From an uncultured Bacilli bacterium (GTDB taxonomy: Bacteria; Bacillota_I; Bacilli_A; RF39; UBA660): a DNA stretch of 17,332 nucleotides. Positions 15,061-17,332 of the stretch are shown here, in pieces. The notes beneath the pieces were generated by a model that searched no databases, was not told the origin of the DNA, and saw nothing but the letters and a program-made list of their open reading frames with translations. The stretch is taken from assembly GCA_947624695.1 (NCBI GenBank), contig CANQLN010000011.1, positions 1-17,332 on the forward strand, read 5' to 3'. Made by a program: the position numbers and the translations under genes. The first letter of the stretch is position 1; each line of letters opens with the position of its first letter.

Positions 15061-15258
15061 ATGAAATATGAAGAATACCAAAAAATTATTAAACCGATTG
15101 AAAAAAAATATAATAGATTACTTCTATTATATTCCCATTTTAAATGGAATTTTTTAAAGAAAAGAATTGATAGCTATGAAAAAATATTATATAACTATTA
15201 TCATTATCTTTTAAAAAATAAAGATCTTCCAGATGAATTATTTAAAAATCTTAAATAA
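15061..15258 (+). CDS. Small 65-aa helical protein, unknown function
   Basis: A 65-aa, Lys- and Tyr-rich protein that looks wholly alpha-helical (MKYEEYQKII... to ...LPDELFKNLK). It has no signal peptide, membrane helix or cysteine. It is supported as a real gene by an extended -10 promoter, an AGTGAT site three bases before the ATG, and its position filling the gap exactly: its TAA (15256-15258) directly abuts the stop of the convergent gene at 15259. I recognise no family. A basic helical fold could bind nucleic acid or another protein, but nothing shows this. Confidence 0.6.
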   Translation: MKYEEYQKIIKPIEKKYNRLLLLYSHFKWNFLKKRIDSYEKILYNYYHYLLKNKDLPDELFKNLK

Positions 15259-16866
15259 TTATTTTAACTTAACTAAATATTCTTTATTCCGAATAATGAT
15301 AGATAACCATAAATGATTAGCCTCTCTTACTTTTCTATTCACTATAAAAACTAATTTAGACTTATCGCTACTTGGGGTAACGTTTTCAACTGCCTCTAAA
15401 ATATTTTCATCTTCATAACTATATCTTATTTTAAAGAAAGTAGAGGCAAAAGTAGTAACATCAGCAGCATTTGTATAAAAAGGAATAGTTTCATCCATTT
15501 TAAAATCATATCCTAAGATTAATAAACTTTTATCTTGAGATTGATAACCCAAATTAATCATATTTTGATAAGTTTCACATTCATCTAAACGAAGACAATG
15601 TTTATAGGTATAATAATATCTATTTTCAATACTATAATCAGTTACTGTAAAAGTCGTATTTTTTAAATATGAGTTACTAAAGTTTATTTCTTTTCCAACT
15701 TCATATTCTCCTTCACTCATAATTTTATCTACAATAACGGGAGTTATAGTGACATAATTAAATTTTCCAATCCAAGTTTTATCCGAAAAAGCTGAACCAT
15801 TATTAATTTTAATTCGATAAGTTTTCCGAACATCTTTAGAACCAATCTCATAAATTAAAGAAAAAGTATTTTCTGATTCTCTTTTTAAATTAGTACCTGT
15901 AAAGTTTTTAGCATAATCAATAAAATAACTTCCTCGATCTGTTACAGGATAATAATAATCCTTTCCTACTTCTAAACGAAAATTATTAATATTTAAAGTT
16001 TCAGATAAAACAGAATTATTTTTAACATACAATTTTGCTACTAAATAATATTTATTATCTTTTAAATAATTACCATTATAATCTAAATTAGTAATAATAC
16101 TATCTTCAATGCGATAAGTAAAATTTTCATAATTAAATGTTTCTCCTTGAATATATTTAGAATCAACAATTTCCGGAAGAGTTAAATATATTCCATAGCC
16201 AACTAAGACTGCTAAAACTAAACAAGCCACAACAAAGAAAAATTTATTTTCTTTAATATAATATCTAAACTCTCTTATAAATCTTCGAAAATTTCTTTGA
16301 AGTTTAACATTATCTTTCTTAATCGTTATTTCAACTTCTTCATTATCTTCTTCCGATATTTGTAAATCTTTTAAATCTTGTTGAAAATTAAATTTACTAA
16401 AATTAAATCCAAAGCCATACATTAAAAAGAAGATTAAAAAGACTACTTGGGGAATCATTATAATTAAAGAAATATCGCGGAAAGCTCTAGCGGCTTCCGC
16501 TGTGATTACTCCACTTTCCATGGTAATCATTTCATTTTTAACAATCGCAACTAAAGTAAAGGCTAAGATATAATAGATTAAAGAAGCAATATAAACTTTA
16601 TTGTTCTTTTTTTTATATAAAAATAAAGCACATAATAATATCAAAAGAAAACAAATTAATATTAAAGCTACATAAAATGATAAAGGAATATATTCAGTAT
16701 AAAAACCTTCATAAAAATTACCTGTATAACCATTAGAAATATACTCACTAAAAAAAGCCACTATATTATAAGTTAAATAAGCAATATAACCTGTGAATAT
16801 AGCAAGTAAGAAGTTAATTAATCTAAAATGTTTAATTAAAAATGCATAAGGCCTTCTTAGTATCAT
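15259..16866 (-). CDS. Polytopic membrane protein with large extracytoplasmic beta-rich domain
   Basis: A 535-aa protein. Four membrane segments (about 17-38, 62-84, 92-110, 130-152) are followed by an acidic then basic cytoplasmic stretch (about 155-205) and a fifth segment (209-229). The last 305 or so residues are soluble, predicted outside, rich in Tyr, Asn and beta-strand patterns. One cysteine pair (KHCLRLDEC) may form a disulfide. The outer part loosely recalls immunoglobulin-like or DUF4352-type domains, but I do not recognise a family. The ATG is preceded by AGGGG eight bases upstream and a good promoter, and it appears to be transcribed alone. It may be a cell-envelope or sensing protein. 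Confidence 0.7.
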   Translation of the reverse strand: MILRRPYAFLIKHFRLINFLLAIFTGYIAYLTYNIVAFFSEYISNGYTGNFYEGFYTEYIPLSFYVALILICFLLILLCALFLYKKKNNKVYIASLIYYILAFTLVAIVKNEMITMESGVITAEAARAFRDISLIIMIPQVVFLIFFLMYGFGFNFSKFNFQQDLKDLQISEEDNEEVEITIKKDNVKLQRNFRRFIREFRYYIKENKFFFVVACLVLAVLVGYGIYLTLPEIVDSKYIQGETFNYENFTYRIEDSIITNLDYNGNYLKDNKYYLVAKLYVKNNSVLSETLNINNFRLEVGKDYYYPVTDRGSYFIDYAKNFTGTNLKRESENTFSLIYEIGSKDVRKTYRIKINNGSAFSDKTWIGKFNYVTITPVIVDKIMSEGEYEVGKEINFSNSYLKNTTFTVTDYSIENRYYYTYKHCLRLDECETYQNMINLGYQSQDKSLLILGYDFKMDETIPFYTNAADVTTFASTFFKIRYSYEDENILEAVENVTPSSDKSKLVFIVNRKVREANHLWLSIIIRNKEYLVKLK

Positions 16867-16890
16867 ATCTATTCCCCTATACTTATATAT

Positions 16891-16919
16891 ATCATATCAA
16901 AAACCAGTTAAAATGTAAA
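16891..16919 (-). promoter_or_regulatory. Promoter of the 535-aa membrane protein gene
   Basis: TTTACA (16919-16914), 17-bp spacer, TATGAT (16896-16891) on the minus strand. The start would be near 16884, giving an 18-base leader that includes the ribosome-binding site. Confidence 0.6.
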
Positions 16920-16971
16920 TAAATCGCCCTTGCTATTCATCTTAGTTTACCCTTAATTTATGCTATATCAC

Positions 16972-17002
16972 AAAGAAAAACTTGAGAGTTAATTCTCAAG
17001 TT
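16972..17002 (-). terminator. Terminator of the right-edge surface-protein gene
   Basis: AACTTGAGA (16979-16987) pairs with TCTCAAGTT (16994-17002). On the minus strand a TTTTTCTTT tract follows. It lies 13 bases after the stop of the partial gene. Confidence 0.85.
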
Positions 17003-17015
17003 AGTACTTAAAATA

Positions 17016-17332
17016 TTATTCTTCAACACCCTCGATTACAAATGGATTAGATAGAGTACCTGTCCCAGATATATTTAACCCGGACTTAAGATAGAAGACT
17101 GGGCGAACCGAACGCGCATCGCTGAAGCTATAGTTGTACACAGCGCCATCACTACGGACACGCCACGCATAGCTGCTGCTAGTCCGCGACATGGTCCAGT
17201 CATTGTCACTAGGTGGGGCTGCTTTACTTAAGCTTGATGTATCATTATTACTTAAGTGCATCCAACTTTTTTTACATTCGCTATATGAATTAATATTATA
17301 GCATTTTATGTTTTGAGCTGATAAGTAATAAT
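17016..17332 (-). CDS. C-terminus of a surface protein with VRPVFYL domain (5' part outside window)
   Basis: The frame is open to the right edge, so about 104 C-terminal residues are visible and the true start lies beyond 17332; the ATG at 17261 is internal. The sequence runs ...CYNINSYSECKKSW..., then DWTMSR, a Ser/Tyr/Arg-rich segment, SVRPVFYLKSGLNISGTGT and LSNPFVIEG. This tail resembles C-terminal domains I recall from large surface or pilin-like proteins of gut Firmicutes; that is recognition of pattern, not a search result. The stretch from 17101 to 17220 is far more GC-rich than the rest and uses CGN arginine codons, unlike its neighbours. A terminator follows. Function is unknown; a ligand-binding or adhesion role is plausible. 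Confidence 0.75.
   Translation of the reverse strand, partial: YYLSAQNIKCYNINSYSECKKSWMHLSNNDTSSLSKAAPPSDNDWTMSRTSSSYAWRVRSDGAVYNYSFSDARSVRPVFYLKSGLNISGTGTLSNPFVIEGVEE
17101..17220 (-). other. GC-rich segment resembling a retroelement variable region
   Basis: By my count 70 of 120 bases are G or C (58%), against roughly 30% around it. Within 17183-17109, 20 of 25 codons end in C or T, as expected if A-rich AAY codons in a template were copied with random changes at A. Flanking codons for DWTMSR and VRPVFYL would be the fixed ends. No template repeat, reverse transcriptase or accessory gene is in the window, so this remains a hypothesis; acquired DNA is the alternative. Confidence 0.45.

Noticed and set aside
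17016..17261. A complete 81-aa gene starting at the ATG at 17261
   Set aside because: The frame stays open for another 71 bases to the window edge and encodes plausible protein, with no ribosome-binding site before that ATG, so it is the 3' end of a larger gene.

Overview
The window is very AT-rich (by eye about 28-30% GC). Its genes are tightly packed and use the standard code: TGA is a stop, for example ending the calcium ATPase gene, and Trp is TGG. Promoters are Firmicutes-like and terminators are short hairpins. Together with the many small membrane, zinc-ribbon and hypothetical proteins, this suggests a low-GC Bacilli or Mollicutes-related lineage such as the uncultured gut RF39-type bacteria. 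That assignment is inference; no rRNA is present.

Left end (1-2041). A truncated secreted-protein gene on the minus strand diverges from a tandem-duplicated XRE repressor gene, and a nested palindrome lies between them. Next comes a self-contained Fic adenylyltransferase with a C-terminal winged helix. Both its flanks carry a repeated 27-bp operator-like element, TGCACAAT-N11-ATTGTGCA.

2042-6663, minus strand. A MacB-type ABC transporter (ATPase fused to an FtsX-like permease) with a Met-rich outer domain, a YkgJ-type cysteine-cluster protein, and an XRE regulator fused to a five-segment membrane domain. The first two each have a recognisable sigma-A-type promoter; I could not fix one for the third.

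6895-8640, plus strand. tRNA-Cys(GCA) with a strong promoter and terminator, then a DUF4143 AAA ATPase behind a perfect palindrome. A long bidirectional hairpin separates it from the next operon.

8664-13688, minus strand. One five-gene operon: a membrane-anchored zinc-ribbon metallopeptidase, a 57-aa zinc-ribbon membrane protein, a P-type Ca2+ ATPase, a small anchored extracytoplasmic protein, and a protein with ADP-ribosyltransferase-like motifs. Genes overlap, abut or sit 17 bp apart, so they are probably translated together. The mix suggests an envelope, calcium or proteolysis module of unknown purpose.

13732-17332. An M29 aminopeptidase, a 65-aa helical protein on the plus strand, a five-segment membrane protein with a large outer domain, and the 3' end of a surface-protein gene. 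That last gene contains a sharp island of 58% GC whose codon pattern looks like the variable region of a diversity-generating retroelement target. No reverse transcriptase or template is visible here.

No intergenic gap exceeds 300 bases. The largest, 6664-6946, holds an inverted repeat and the tRNA promoter.
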